This document shows positions 15,638-25,203 of a stretch of 64,000 nucleotides of DNA, piece by piece (positions within the stretch are counted from its first letter, which is position 1; every line of letters begins with the position of its first letter). The stretch spans positions 21,060-85,059 of the forward strand of contig JAZOUV010000023.1 of NCBI GenBank assembly GCA_045658315.1, read 5' to 3'. A model generated the notes under the pieces. It was not told the origin of the DNA. It did not search any database and was given only the letters and a program-made list of their open reading frames with translations. This DNA is from RGIG1995 sp045658315 (GTDB lineage: Bacteria > Bacillota > Clostridia > Oscillospirales > CAG-272). The translations under genes and the position numbers were made by a program.

Positions 15638-17080
15638 ATGCTGAAAAAAATCGGAATATTATTTCTCGTAATATTGCTGTGTATTTGCAGTATGACATCG
15701 TGTGTTATCGAAATAGACGATAGAAAAGAAGGCGGAGAAACTTCGCCCGAAACGAGCCTTGAAACTGACAGAGTTATCGTACAGATACCGGCTATGCCTG
15801 ATGTTCTTGAACAAAGTAAGACAGATGCACAAAAAGCTTTGGATGAGGTTTTTACCGATAAAAATCTTGAAGGTGTTGGGCTCAATATCGTTATTGTTGA
15901 AGATACAAAGTTGGATTTTTCTCTGAACAGTGATTCTACCTACAGTCGTGCACTGAAACAGCAAAGTATGCTTATTTCGAGCAAACTCGGGTGTAATCTT
16001 ACTGTTACGACGACCCCGTACGATACTTTTTTGAGTGATGCTCAGTCATCACTTGATGCAGGTCTTTTTTACGCCGACCTTGTTTGCGTACCCCAAAAGG
16101 CAGTGGGTTACCTAAAGAACCGTAATATGATTGCTGACTTGAATGCTCTTTACGGAGATGTATTCAGTGCGGATTGCTATAATGCTTTGGCTACTTCACA
16201 GGCTTCAGGTAATAACAAGATATACGGCGTGGTGGGAGATGCTGCTGTCAGTCCCGGTGCATATACTTGCGTATATCTGAACAAGACGGTGTCCGATGCA
16301 TACGGCTTCACTCAAGAAATATACGATGCTGTGAACAACGGCAGTTGGACTCTTGATTTTATGTTGAGCTATAAGGCGAAATGCATAGAAAACCATCCCG
16401 ATATTATATCCGTCGGTGCGGTCAGCAATGATGAATTTATTGAAACTGTATTCGGTGCTTCGGGAATGAATTATATGACGGCATCTGTAGGTGCTTTGCC
16501 TGCGGTTGCAAACAACGGGGCAAGACTTGACAGCCTGGTTGCAAAGCTGAAAGAGATTACGGGAGATGCTTCTTCTTTTGTCGGTTCAGAAAATGCATAC
16601 GAGCTTTTTGAGCAAGAAAAGGTGCTTTTTTACGTTGATACTTTGGAGGTTGCATCCACCCTAAAAGGTAATTATACCGTATTGCCTATGCCTAAGGCGG
16701 ATGCAGAGCAGGATAAGTATTACACTCCTGCAAACGAAAATGCATATGTTTTTTGCGTGCTGACTTCAAACAACCGCACCGAATATGCTGTTGATTTGCT
16801 CCGTGCATTCAATGAGACCGGAGCTATGCTCAGCGATGCATGTGCCAGAGATTTTCTTGATTTTGCTTTGCGTAATGAACAATCGTATAATTATGTAAAG
16901 GAAATATTCAAGAATCCCGTTTACGATTTTGCCTATATGTATGGAGAGTACTATCCGAGTGTTGCGGCATCAAGCTACGGTGCATTGCAACAGGCGGTTA
17001 CAACAAGGACCCCGTTTACGTACTATACGGGAAGGCAGGCATACGCTCTCCGAAATGATTTGAATAAGATATTTTCCTGA
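15638..17080 (+). CDS. Lipoprotein resembling extracellular solute-binding protein
   Basis: Predicted secreted lipoprotein, 480 residues. The start is ATG 15638 behind AGAGGTAAACAC, and the ATG at 15620 lacks such a site. The signal peptide LKKIGILFLVILLCICSMTSC ends in a lipobox-like MTSC. The mature part has periplasmic-binding-protein features: GCNLTVTTTPYDTFLSDAQ, DLVCVPQKAVGYLKNRNMI, a KIYGVVGDAAVSPGAYTCVY stretch and a YTVLPMPKAD segment near the C-terminus, as in family 1 sugar-binding proteins. No transporter genes adjoin it. The ligand is unknown, and recruitment to another surface role is possible. Confidence 0.75.
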   Translation: MLKKIGILFLVILLCICSMTSCVIEIDDRKEGGETSPETSLETDRVIVQIPAMPDVLEQSKTDAQKALDEVFTDKNLEGVGLNIVIVEDTKLDFSLNSDSTYSRALKQQSMLISSKLGCNLTVTTTPYDTFLSDAQSSLDAGLFYADLVCVPQKAVGYLKNRNMIADLNALYGDVFSADCYNALATSQASGNNKIYGVVGDAAVSPGAYTCVYLNKTVSDAYGFTQEIYDAVNNGSWTLDFMLSYKAKCIENHPDIISVGAVSNDEFIETVFGASGMNYMTASVGALPAVANNGARLDSLVAKLKEITGDASSFVGSENAYELFEQEKVLFYVDTLEVASTLKGNYTVLPMPKADAEQDKYYTPANENAYVFCVLTSNNRTEYAVDLLRAFNETGAMLSDACARDFLDFALRNEQSYNYVKEIFKNPVYDFAYMYGEYYPSVAASSYGALQQAVTTRTPFTYYTGRQAYALRNDLNKIFS

Positions 17081-17118
17081 CGGGAAATGTAAACAAAATG
17101 TAAAATAATACAAAGCTC

Positions 17119-17147
17119 TTTACAAAATTAGGAAATTGTGTTATATT
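17119..17147 (+). promoter_or_regulatory. Promoter of rpsO
   Basis: TTTACA (17119-17124), 17-base spacer, TATATT (17142-17147). Confidence 0.65.
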
Positions 17148-17164
17148 AACAAGGTATGAAATCG

Positions 17165-17240
17165 TAGGCTCGGTTTGCGGACAAAAAAGCGAAAATGCTT
17201 TGCTTCACCGACCGCATGGCTTAGCTTGTACGAAAATATT
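17165..17240 (+). promoter_or_regulatory. rpsO leader with possible pseudoknot
   Basis: TCGGT (17170-17174) is complementary to ACCGA (17207-17211) and TGCGG (17176-17180) to CCGCA (17212-17216). The two pairings cross, so they could form a pseudoknot or alternative stems. S15 represses its own translation through structured leaders in several bacteria, so autoregulation is plausible but unproven. Confidence 0.4.
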
Positions 17241-17257
17241 TTATGAGGTGAAAGACT

Positions 17258-17521
17258 ATGTTGAAAGAACAGAAACAGCAGATTATTGAAGCTAACAAGC
17301 TTCACGACGGAGACACAGGATCCCCCGAGGTACAGATTGCTATCCTTACCGATAGAATCAACAGCCTTACAGAGCATCTTAAGAAGAATCCTAACGACCA
17401 CCACTCAAGACGCGGATTGCTCAAGATGGTTGGACGCAGAAGAAATCTTCTCGGTTATCTCACAAAGAAGGATATCAACCGTTATCGTGCAATTATCGAA
17501 AAACTCGGTATCCGTAAATAA
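17258..17521 (+). CDS. rpsO: Small ribosomal subunit protein uS15
   Basis: Primary 16S rRNA-binding protein of 87 residues, the normal bacterial length. Typical segments are HDGDTGSPEVQIAILTDRIN, LKKNPNDHHSRRGLLKMVG and RRRNLLGYLTKKDINRYRAI. The ribosome-binding site is TGAGGTGAAAG. It lies upstream of pnp, the widespread rpsO-pnp pairing. A GGGCAGAA / TTCTGCCC hairpin (about 17534-17560) follows the stop without a strong T-run and may reduce read-through into pnp. Confidence 0.98.
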   Translation: MLKEQKQQIIEANKLHDGDTGSPEVQIAILTDRINSLTEHLKKNPNDHHSRRGLLKMVGRRRNLLGYLTKKDINRYRAIIEKLGIRK

Positions 17522-17703
17522 AACACGCTTAGATGGGGCAGAATTTTTACGGTTCTGCCCTATAAGTTTATAAAACAAAATATTTTTACAAAATTAATTA
17601 ATACGGCATAGCGGTTTAGCAATTAAATATCTGCCCGATTACATTTTCCGGACGGCTATTTAAGTGCTAAAACCTATGACCGTAAAAAAGACGGAGGAAG
17701 AAA

Positions 17704-20028
17704 ATGTTTGAGAACTTTAAGACATTCGAGTATGAATTGTCAGGAAGAAAGCTTGTAATTGAAACAGGCAAAATGGCAGGTCTTGCAAACGGCTCCTGCT
17801 TGGTTCGCTTTGGCGACACGGTTATTCTTGCGACCGCAACTGCAAGTGCAAAACCCAGAGACGGCATTGACTTTTTGCCCCTTTCTGTTGATTTTGAGGA
17901 AAGGCTTTATGCTGTGGGAAGAATCCCCGGCGGTTATCTTAAGAGAGAAGGCAAGCCCTCTGAAAAGGCTATTCTTACATCACGTGTTATTGACAGACCT
18001 ATCAGACCTTTGTTCCCTAAGGATTTGCGTAACGATGTTAACCTCAGCCTCACCGTGCTTTGCGTTGACAACGATAACAGCCCCGAGATTGCAGGCATGA
18101 TTGGTGCATCTATCGCACTGTCCATTTCCGATATTCCGTGGAACGGTCCTATTGCAGGTGTGTTTGTTGGCTTGGTTGACGGACAGATTGTGCTTAATCC
18201 GACAGTTGAGCAGAGAGAAAAGAGCGACCTTGAGCTTACCGTTGCAGGCAGCCTTAACAAAGTTGTTATGATTGAAGCGGGAGCTAAGGAAGTTAGCGAT
18301 GACGATATGTTCAACGCAATTATGACAGCTCACGAAGAGATTAAGAATATTTGTAACTTTATCAATACTATTGTCGCAGAGGTAGGCAAACCCAAGTTTG
18401 ATTATCCTTCTTGCGAATTTGACCACGATATGTTTGACAAGGTATTTGATTTTTGCGAAAAGGACGTTATGTTCGCTCTTGATACAGACGACAAGAATGT
18501 TCGTGATGAGAGAATGCAGCCCATTACAGACGCTATCGTTGAAAAGTTCAGCGAAGAATATCCCGAAATGCCCGACATTATCGGTGAGCTTATTTATAAG
18601 ATTCAGAAGAAGATTGTTCGTCGTTGGCTCCTTGAAGACGGCAAACGTGTTGACGGCAGAAGAATGGATCAGATTAGACCCTTGGCTGCTGAAGTCGGCT
18701 TGTTCAACAGAACACACGGTAGCGGTATGTTCACTCGTGGACAGACTCAGGTTATGACGATTGCGACACTCGGACCGATAGGCGACGCTCAGATGCTTGA
18801 CGGTATTGATACCGAAGAAACAAAGAGATATATGCACCACTACAATATGCCCGGCTACTCTGTTGGTGAAGCTAAGTCTTCCAGAGGTCCCGGCAGACGT
18901 GAGATAGGACACGGTGCTTTAGCTGAGCGTTCTCTTGTTCCCGTGCTTCCTCCCGTTGATGAATTCCCCTATGCCATCAGATGCGTATCCGAAGTTATCA
19001 GTTCAAACGGTTCAACCTCTCAGGCGTCCGTTTGTGGTTCAACTCTTGCTCTTATGGACGCAGGTGTTCCGATTAAGGCACCCGTTGCAGGTATTTCCTG
19101 TGGTCTTATTACCGAGGGTGAACGTTGGATGACTATGATTGATATTCAGGGTCTTGAAGACTTCTACGGCGATATGGACTTTAAGGTTGCAGGTACTCAC
19201 AAGGGTATTACTTCAATTCAGATGGACCTTAAGATTGACGGTCTTACTCCGGAAATCATCAAGAATGCTCTTGAAGTTACTCACAAGGGAAGAGATTATA
19301 TTATTGATGAGATTCTTCTCAAGGCTATTCCCGAATCAAGAGCTGACGTTTCCGAATATGCTCCCAAGATGCTTACAATGCATATTGACCCCGATAAGAT
19401 TAGGGAAGTTATCGGTTCCGGCGGTAAGGTTATCCAAAAGATTGTTGCTGATACGGGTGCTAAAATTGATATCGAAGATGACGGCACAATTTATATTTCC
19501 GCAGTAAACAGAGACAGTGCTTATGCAGCTAAAGAGATAATCGATGGTATCGTATTTGAACCCGAGGTTGGTGCTATCTATACGGGTAAGGTTACAAGAG
19601 TTATTCCGATTGGTGCGTTCGTTGAGTTTGCTCCCGGCAAGGAAGGTCTCGTTCACATTAGTAAACTCGATTACAAGAGAGTTGAAAAGGTTGAAGACGT
19701 TTGCAATGAGGGCGACGTGATTACCGTTAAGTTTATGGGAACTGACGAGAAGGGCAGACTTAACCTCTCCAGAAAAGATGCTATGCCCAAGCCCGAAGGC
19801 TATGAGGAAAGAGAAAGACGCCCTCAGAACAATAACAACAGACCTCGCAACAACGGCGGAGATAGGTATAGAGAAAATTCCAACAGACGTCCCTACAACA
19901 GAGACGAATATAAGCCCGAAGCTTCAAAAGCTCCTGTAGAAGAAGCACCCAAGGTTGAAGAACCTAAGGTTGAAGCTCCTGCAGAAGCTGAAAGTAAAGG
20001 ACTTTTCGGATTTTTCAAAAAGAAATAA
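17704..20028 (+). CDS. pnp: Polyribonucleotide nucleotidyltransferase (PNPase)
   Basis: 3'-5' phosphorolytic exoribonuclease and degradosome component, 774 residues. Two RNase PH-like domains are visible, the first with GKMAGLANGSCLVRFGDTVI and the second with FTRGQTQVMTIATLGPIGDA and SSNGSTSQASVCGSTLALMD (catalytic core). The KH domain contains VIGSGGKVIQKIVADTGAKI and the S1 domain IPIGAFVEFAPGKEGLVHIS. The tail (about 700-774) is low-complexity with RPQNNNNRPRNNGGDRY and Glu/Pro/Ala repeats, ending in GLFGFFKKK. A disordered tail is frequent in this family and may bind partners. Confidence 0.98.
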   Translation: MFENFKTFEYELSGRKLVIETGKMAGLANGSCLVRFGDTVILATATASAKPRDGIDFLPLSVDFEERLYAVGRIPGGYLKREGKPSEKAILTSRVIDRPIRPLFPKDLRNDVNLSLTVLCVDNDNSPEIAGMIGASIALSISDIPWNGPIAGVFVGLVDGQIVLNPTVEQREKSDLELTVAGSLNKVVMIEAGAKEVSDDDMFNAIMTAHEEIKNICNFINTIVAEVGKPKFDYPSCEFDHDMFDKVFDFCEKDVMFALDTDDKNVRDERMQPITDAIVEKFSEEYPEMPDIIGELIYKIQKKIVRRWLLEDGKRVDGRRMDQIRPLAAEVGLFNRTHGSGMFTRGQTQVMTIATLGPIGDAQMLDGIDTEETKRYMHHYNMPGYSVGEAKSSRGPGRREIGHGALAERSLVPVLPPVDEFPYAIRCVSEVISSNGSTSQASVCGSTLALMDAGVPIKAPVAGISCGLITEGERWMTMIDIQGLEDFYGDMDFKVAGTHKGITSIQMDLKIDGLTPEIIKNALEVTHKGRDYIIDEILLKAIPESRADVSEYAPKMLTMHIDPDKIREVIGSGGKVIQKIVADTGAKIDIEDDGTIYISAVNRDSAYAAKEIIDGIVFEPEVGAIYTGKVTRVIPIGAFVEFAPGKEGLVHISKLDYKRVEKVEDVCNEGDVITVKFMGTDEKGRLNLSRKDAMPKPEGYEERERRPQNNNNRPRNNGGDRYRENSNRRPYNRDEYKPEASKAPVEEAPKVEEPKVEAPAEAESKGLFGFFKKK

Positions 20029-20037
20029 GTTTTAGAT

Positions 20038-20081
20038 AAAAGCAAGAAAATGTCCGTGAAAACGGACATTTTCTTGCTTTT
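20038..20081 (+). terminator. Terminator after pnp
   Basis: Long inverted repeat AAGCAAGAAAATGTCCGT / ACGGACATTTTCTTGCTT with a short loop and a following TTTT, 10-50 bases past the stop. Confidence 0.85.
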
Positions 20082-20236
20082 GGTTGTAATAGTTAATTGC
20101 ATCAACAATATAAGCACATGCTTTGGAGTTCTGCCGAACACGGTGAACACGCTAAACGCTTTGCACAAACCACAGGTTATTATTGTAAAAAAAACAAATT
20201 GTATTGATTTTATAGCAAAAAAATGAGAGCTTTTTC

Positions 20237-20265
20237 TTGACTGTTTTGTTGCTATGTGATATAAT
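20237..20265 (+). promoter_or_regulatory. Promoter of the giant secreted protein
   Basis: TTGACT (20237-20242), 17-base spacer, TATAAT (20260-20265). Confidence 0.7.
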
Positions 20266-20295
20266 AAATATATATGATTTTAGAGAGGTGCAAGA

Positions 20296-23200
20296 ATGAA
20301 ACGTTTTTTTGGCTTTTTTAGCATAACATTGATAATGATGTCTGTAATAGTGCTGTCGATGTTTGCTTTTGGTGTATTGGCGGACACCGGTACAATTGAT
20401 GAGAATGTCATATACATCAAAAATAATCCCTCGGTGGGCGGAACGGGAAAAACTGCGACTGATCCGCTTTATCCTATCCAATATCCCGCAAGGGACTTAG
20501 AGTCGAATGGTATCACTCAAAATAACTACAAAAATACGGCATTATATCAAGCTGTAGAAAAACTGTCGGATACAGGCGGAACGGTTGTTATTTGCGGTGA
20601 TTATACACTTACGAATGATAATGCCAGAGGCAGAGATGATAACTTTGAGTATTGTCTTCCCATAACTAAAAAGGCTGTACGTATAACAAGTTATTACAGG
20701 GATAAGAATAACAAGGTTGAGGATTACAGAAATAACGCGAAGTTGATTCTGCAAGGTAATTTTCATATTATTTTGAACGGACCTACCGTTTGGGAAAATT
20801 TGAACATTAATACAAGTCTTTCCGCCGACAGAGCAATCTGTTGCAATGGAAACAAGACCGTATTCGGTGAAGGTTTGACCTGTACAACAGAAAATAATCG
20901 TTATCTTTCCATAGCAGGCGGCAAGAGGTATGAGGGTTTTACCTCTGATGTTGATGTTACCGTAAAAAGCGGAACGTTTTATAAATTGATAGGCACAACA
21001 TGGACAAATCCGGATCCCAACAATAGCGGAGTTGAAATAGACTGCATAGGTGATGTAAATCTTCAAATAGAGGGTGGGCAAATTACGTATGTTTATGGAA
21101 ACTCACACAATACAGTTCCTAATTCTTTTCATTGGGGTGATGTTAATATATCGATAACCGGAGGAAAAATTTCCGGCGGATATATAGCGTGTACCGGGAA
21201 CGGCGGTTTTAAGACTGAGTCTTGTAAGGTTAATGTAAAGATTTCCGGCAGTACGTTTGATTCCGGTATAGTAATAAAAAGCCGAGAAACGTGGGATGGA
21301 GAAGAGATAACCGGTTTTGCATCTAATAATATAAACATTGATTTAACTGATGCCGTTGGAGTGCCTGATGGTAGACTAAACACAATTGTAACAAATCTTC
21401 CCGAGGGTGCTAAGGTAAAATATCCTACTGACTGGATAACCGGTGTCATAATGACAAACGCACCTTCTGCGGACACGTTTGTATTCTGCGGAGACAAGGC
21501 TACCGCTGAGGGAGCAGTTTTAAATGTAACGTATCAGAATCCGATATCCGGGAATTACATATATCAGACCGTTGAATACAGCAAGAATAATTCTGCATTC
21601 AGGGCTGTATACGACGAATCAAAGAATGGGAATGTTGATATAGACTATTATTTCGGTGATAAGAAATATCACACCGGCAAAATAGACGTAATAGCAGTGC
21701 CCGATGTTGATATTGACGGCGTGCGGATAAGAACCGATACTAAGGAACAGCAGATGTACGGTTGGGGAAATTATACGTCGGGAGATTATTCCCAAATAGA
21801 AGTGAAGGAATGTGGAGTTATAGCGATTCCGTCCGACATGCTTGTTACGGGTGAGCCTTTTGACCATACGAATACATACAAAATGTATGACGCTGTAGCA
21901 GATAAAAATATATATAGCGGCTCAAAAATATCTTTTGGTGCACTTGTATTTGGTGATGAAGCTATAAGAGAGAACAATTATAACAGAGATTACAGCTTGA
22001 GAGCTTATGTGAAAATAAGCTACAACGGCAAAGATTATTACAGATATTCGGATATAATCCAAAGAAGCTTTTATGATGTTGCTAAAATGGCAATAGAGGG
22101 AGATAAGGAGACTGCAGAGACAAAAACTGCATTGAATACAAATCTTATTTCGGTATATGACAATTACGATGAAACCACTAAGTATAACTCCGAGGGAGCA
22201 ACGGCGGCAAGACAAAAAGTAGTTAGTTATATGGAATCTATGATGAATATCGAGTGGACTCCTAATAAGACATTTATTTTATACAATAACCCCAACCACG
22301 CAAAAGGAGCTGCCTACAGTATTGGACCCGGTTCGACCGAAATGTACGCGATATTTATTGCAGGTAAAACATATCGTGGTATCCCCTACGTGAACAATAC
22401 TCTGGCACAGCTTGAGAACTTTAAGGATAGAATAGCGGAAAAAGAAAATTCTATTATTAAAAACAATTTGGTTCACACTTGGTCGATTAGTAGTGATTAT
22501 ATCTTTACCCTTTGGCTTTCTGATGCAGAGGAACTAGACGGAGTGGAAAATGCGAGGAATTTCCCCGGAAACGACTGTTATTATTCCGTGTTGTTTGCAT
22601 GGAACACTGTTTTGAACAACCGAGCACAGATAAGTCTTATGAACTCGTTAGAAAACAGTCTTGGCGGTAAAAACGGTGTAATTGCCGTGGGTAATTACGA
22701 TAACAGTAATTATTATGATAATAGTACGTATGGTATTAGCACGAAGCAGACGGTACAAGCGAATGGCGAACAGACGATGGCGAATGCTTACGCTAAGTTG
22801 CAACCCGGAGATGCTACGGTTTATGCTTATACCGATAGTAACGGTAATATTCAACGTCATGTCCGTATGATTCACAAAGCCCCGACTGTTAAATATACTA
22901 CTGCAGGTAAAATTGACCTTGCGAACAGTGAAGTAGAATGTATAGACCAAGCCGGTGGCGGAGATACAAGATATATTTGGAATAATAGCATTTCTTCAAT
23001 ACAGGTAAAAACAAGAACTTTTAAGGAAATGTATACTGAAGGATCGCTTCCGATAACGATTCCCGAGCTTGCGACAGGAAACTCAGATGCACAGTTTACC
23101 TACGCTGCGAAAATGAATCTTGAAGAGGATCTTCCACAAGGCAAGATTTCCGGTGTAATAAAGTCAAACAGACAGATAATATCCGTGAAAGCGGTTATAA

Positions 23201-23415
23201 GCCAAAATGGTTCAGTAGTAAAAGAGGTAAAAGAAACTCTTTCGACGCAAGGATCAATGGTTCATATAGATCTGTATAACTTGCGTACTCTTGACCTCAG
23301 CGGATTAAATTTGACACCGGGCGGCAACTACGAATTTGACCTTTATGCATGTGTATCAGGCATGAACGGAGCAGAAGTGCAACTCGTAGACAGCTACGAA
23401 TTTACTGCTGCATAA
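20296..23415 (+). CDS. Giant secreted protein: beta-helix region plus NlpC/P60-like region
   Basis: 1039 residues with an N-terminal signal peptide (about 1-29: FFGFFSITLIMMSVIVLSMF, then ALADT-like cleavage region) and no visible membrane anchor or LPxTG motif. Residues about 95-370 are Gly/Asn-rich and strand-turn repetitive (GGTVVICGDYTL, NGNKTVFGEGLTCTT, VDVTVKSGTFYKLIG, VNLQIEGGQITYVYG), as in right-handed beta-helices. They are clearly similar to the protein at 54826. Residues about 470-620 form a second domain ending YSDIIQRSFYDVAKMA. Residues about 670-900 carry YRGIPYVNNTLAQLENF, GNDCYYSVLFAW (Cys761) and LQPGDATVYAY...RHVRMIH (His855), the order of a papain-like NlpC/P60 Cys-His pair. 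A peptidoglycan or surface role is likely. The enzyme call is an inference. Confidence 0.65.
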   Translation: MKRFFGFFSITLIMMSVIVLSMFAFGVLADTGTIDENVIYIKNNPSVGGTGKTATDPLYPIQYPARDLESNGITQNNYKNTALYQAVEKLSDTGGTVVICGDYTLTNDNARGRDDNFEYCLPITKKAVRITSYYRDKNNKVEDYRNNAKLILQGNFHIILNGPTVWENLNINTSLSADRAICCNGNKTVFGEGLTCTTENNRYLSIAGGKRYEGFTSDVDVTVKSGTFYKLIGTTWTNPDPNNSGVEIDCIGDVNLQIEGGQITYVYGNSHNTVPNSFHWGDVNISITGGKISGGYIACTGNGGFKTESCKVNVKISGSTFDSGIVIKSRETWDGEEITGFASNNINIDLTDAVGVPDGRLNTIVTNLPEGAKVKYPTDWITGVIMTNAPSADTFVFCGDKATAEGAVLNVTYQNPISGNYIYQTVEYSKNNSAFRAVYDESKNGNVDIDYYFGDKKYHTGKIDVIAVPDVDIDGVRIRTDTKEQQMYGWGNYTSGDYSQIEVKECGVIAIPSDMLVTGEPFDHTNTYKMYDAVADKNIYSGSKISFGALVFGDEAIRENNYNRDYSLRAYVKISYNGKDYYRYSDIIQRSFYDVAKMAIEGDKETAETKTALNTNLISVYDNYDETTKYNSEGATAARQKVVSYMESMMNIEWTPNKTFILYNNPNHAKGAAYSIGPGSTEMYAIFIAGKTYRGIPYVNNTLAQLENFKDRIAEKENSIIKNNLVHTWSISSDYIFTLWLSDAEELDGVENARNFPGNDCYYSVLFAWNTVLNNRAQISLMNSLENSLGGKNGVIAVGNYDNSNYYDNSTYGISTKQTVQANGEQTMANAYAKLQPGDATVYAYTDSNGNIQRHVRMIHKAPTVKYTTAGKIDLANSEVECIDQAGGGDTRYIWNNSISSIQVKTRTFKEMYTEGSLPITIPELATGNSDAQFTYAAKMNLEEDLPQGKISGVIKSNRQIISVKAVISQNGSVVKEVKETLSTQGSMVHIDLYNLRTLDLSGLNLTPGGNYEFDLYACVSGMNGAEVQLVDSYEFTAA

Positions 23416-23479
23416 GCTGTTACGATATATTCAAACAGCAAAACTGCGGATAATATCTAACCAATAACACAAATAAGAA

Positions 23480-23512
23480 ATGGGCTGAGTTATTTACTTA
23501 GCCCATTTTTTT
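23480..23512 (+). terminator. Terminator after the giant secreted protein
   Basis: ATGGGCTgag / cttAGCCCAT hairpin followed by seven T residues. Confidence 0.8.
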
Positions 23513-23616
23513 AAAAGCCTTTGTTTTGAAGTTTTTTTGCTTGAGTTTTTTTACATCCCCTATTTAAAAAAACAAGCACCCCAAAAAGTATATATACGAA
23601 ATATTGCAAAAGACTA

Positions 23617-23644
23617 TTGTTTTATTATTAAATTCTGTTATAAT
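23617..23644 (+). promoter_or_regulatory. Promoter of DUF1538 gene
   Basis: TTGTTT (23617-23622), 16-base spacer, TATAAT (23639-23644). Confidence 0.55.
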
Positions 23645-23678
23645 AAATTATAAGAATAAATACGAAAGACGGTAAGAG

Positions 23679-25202
23679 ATGAATCCAAAGCTGAAAGAAA
23701 AAACAAAAGAATCACTGACCGCCGTTTTGCCTATAACAGCGATAGTATTGCTGTTAAGCATATTTCTTGTGCCGATGGAACTGGGACATATAGTGTTGTT
23801 TCTGACGGGAGCATTGATGCTCATAATGGGAATGGGACTTTTCCAGTTGGGTGCAGAAATGGCAATGACTCCGCTTGGAGAGGGTATAGGTGTTCAGGTG
23901 TCAAAATCGAAAAGGGTATTGACAGTACTCCTTCTCGGTTTTATAATGGGCTTTATTATTACAATTTCAGAGCCTGACCTACAGGTTCTGGCGGAGCAAG
24001 TGCCCGGTGTTCCCAATAACACTCTGATAATTGCCGTAGCCGTAGGCGTAGGATTATTTCTTGCCTTGGCTATTGTCAGAATTAGAGACCAGATTAGCCT
24101 TTCTATGATGCTTTTGGTGTTCTATGCGGCATTGTTGGCGTTGTCGTTCTTCGTTCCAAAGAGCTTCGTTGCCGTTGCCTTTGACTCGGGCGGTGTAACA
24201 ACCGGTCCTATGACTGTGCCATTTATTATGGCTATGGGTGTCGGCTTGGCATCTGTTCGTAGCGACAAAAACGCAGACAGCGACAGCTTCGGTCTTGTAG
24301 CATTGTCAAGTGTTGGTCCTATTCTTGCTGTAATGGTGTTGGGGTGCTTTTTTAAGCCTGATGCGGCTGAATATACGCTGACCGATATACAAAGTGTAAC
24401 AACTACAAGAGATGTTGCAAACGTGTTTATGCGTGGAATACCAAAATTTGCCGAAGAGGTATTTGTTTCTTTGCTTCCCATAGTAGCGGTATTTATTATA
24501 TTCCAGCTTGTTTGTAAAAGATATCACGGAAAGCAGATTGCGAAGATTTTGATTGGTATAGGTTATACTTATATAGGACTTGTATTATTTTTGTGCGGAG
24601 TAAACCTCGGTTTTGCCCCCGTGGGTGCTTATCTTGGGGAACAGCTTGCACTTATTAATTATAATTGGGCGATTATTCCTATAGGTATGCTGATAGGTTA
24701 TTATATAGTTAAGGCAGAGCCGGCGATACAGATATTAAATCATCAGGTTGAGAGCGTAACCGACGGTGCTATATCCGTAAAGGCTATGAATACCTGTATG
24801 TCTGTGGGTGTATCTGTGTCCGTAGGCTTGGCGATGTTGAGAGTAATGACGGGGATATCGATAATGTGGATAGTGATTCCCGGATATGTGATAGCTTTAT
24901 CACTTGCGTTTGTTGTGCCGAAACTTTTTGTTGGTATAGCCTTTGACTCGGGCGGTGTTGCCAGTGGCCCTATGACTTCAACGTTTTTGTTGCCGTTAAG
25001 TATAGGTGCTTGCTCGGCGGTGGGCGGAAATCTTATGACAGATGCTTTTGGTGTTGTGGCATTGGTTGCATTGACTCCACTTATAGCGATACAGATAATG
25101 GGGCTTGTATATAGGCTCAAGACCGAGAAACTGGAAAAGAATATCGAGCAGATCGTGGTTTCCGCTGACAGCGACGATATTATTGACTTGGAGGAGGATT
25201 GA
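23679..25202 (+). CDS. DUF1538 multi-pass membrane protein, internally duplicated
   Basis: 507 residues with about 12 or more hydrophobic segments. Two halves share the same signature: AFDSGGVTTGPMT at 167-179 and AFDSGGVASGPMT from residue 421. Each is followed by a Gly-rich segment and an FGLVALSSVGPI or FGVVALVALTPLI run. Two copies of a DUF1538 domain in one chain are usual for the family and suggest an antiparallel transporter-like fold. The substrate is unknown. The next gene, a P-II-like protein, starts at once, and P-II proteins usually gate transporters or enzymes, so a regulated transporter is the natural reading. The stop and the next ATG are separated by one base. Confidence 0.85.
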   Translation: MNPKLKEKTKESLTAVLPITAIVLLLSIFLVPMELGHIVLFLTGALMLIMGMGLFQLGAEMAMTPLGEGIGVQVSKSKRVLTVLLLGFIMGFIITISEPDLQVLAEQVPGVPNNTLIIAVAVGVGLFLALAIVRIRDQISLSMMLLVFYAALLALSFFVPKSFVAVAFDSGGVTTGPMTVPFIMAMGVGLASVRSDKNADSDSFGLVALSSVGPILAVMVLGCFFKPDAAEYTLTDIQSVTTTRDVANVFMRGIPKFAEEVFVSLLPIVAVFIIFQLVCKRYHGKQIAKILIGIGYTYIGLVLFLCGVNLGFAPVGAYLGEQLALINYNWAIIPIGMLIGYYIVKAEPAIQILNHQVESVTDGAISVKAMNTCMSVGVSVSVGLAMLRVMTGISIMWIVIPGYVIALSLAFVVPKLFVGIAFDSGGVASGPMTSTFLLPLSIGACSAVGGNLMTDAFGVVALVALTPLIAIQIMGLVYRLKTEKLEKNIEQIVVSADSDDIIDLEED

Positions 25203-25203
25203 A

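Noticed and set aside
17980..18912. 310-codon minus-strand ORF opposite pnp
   Set aside because: Antisense shadow of a canonical PNPase.
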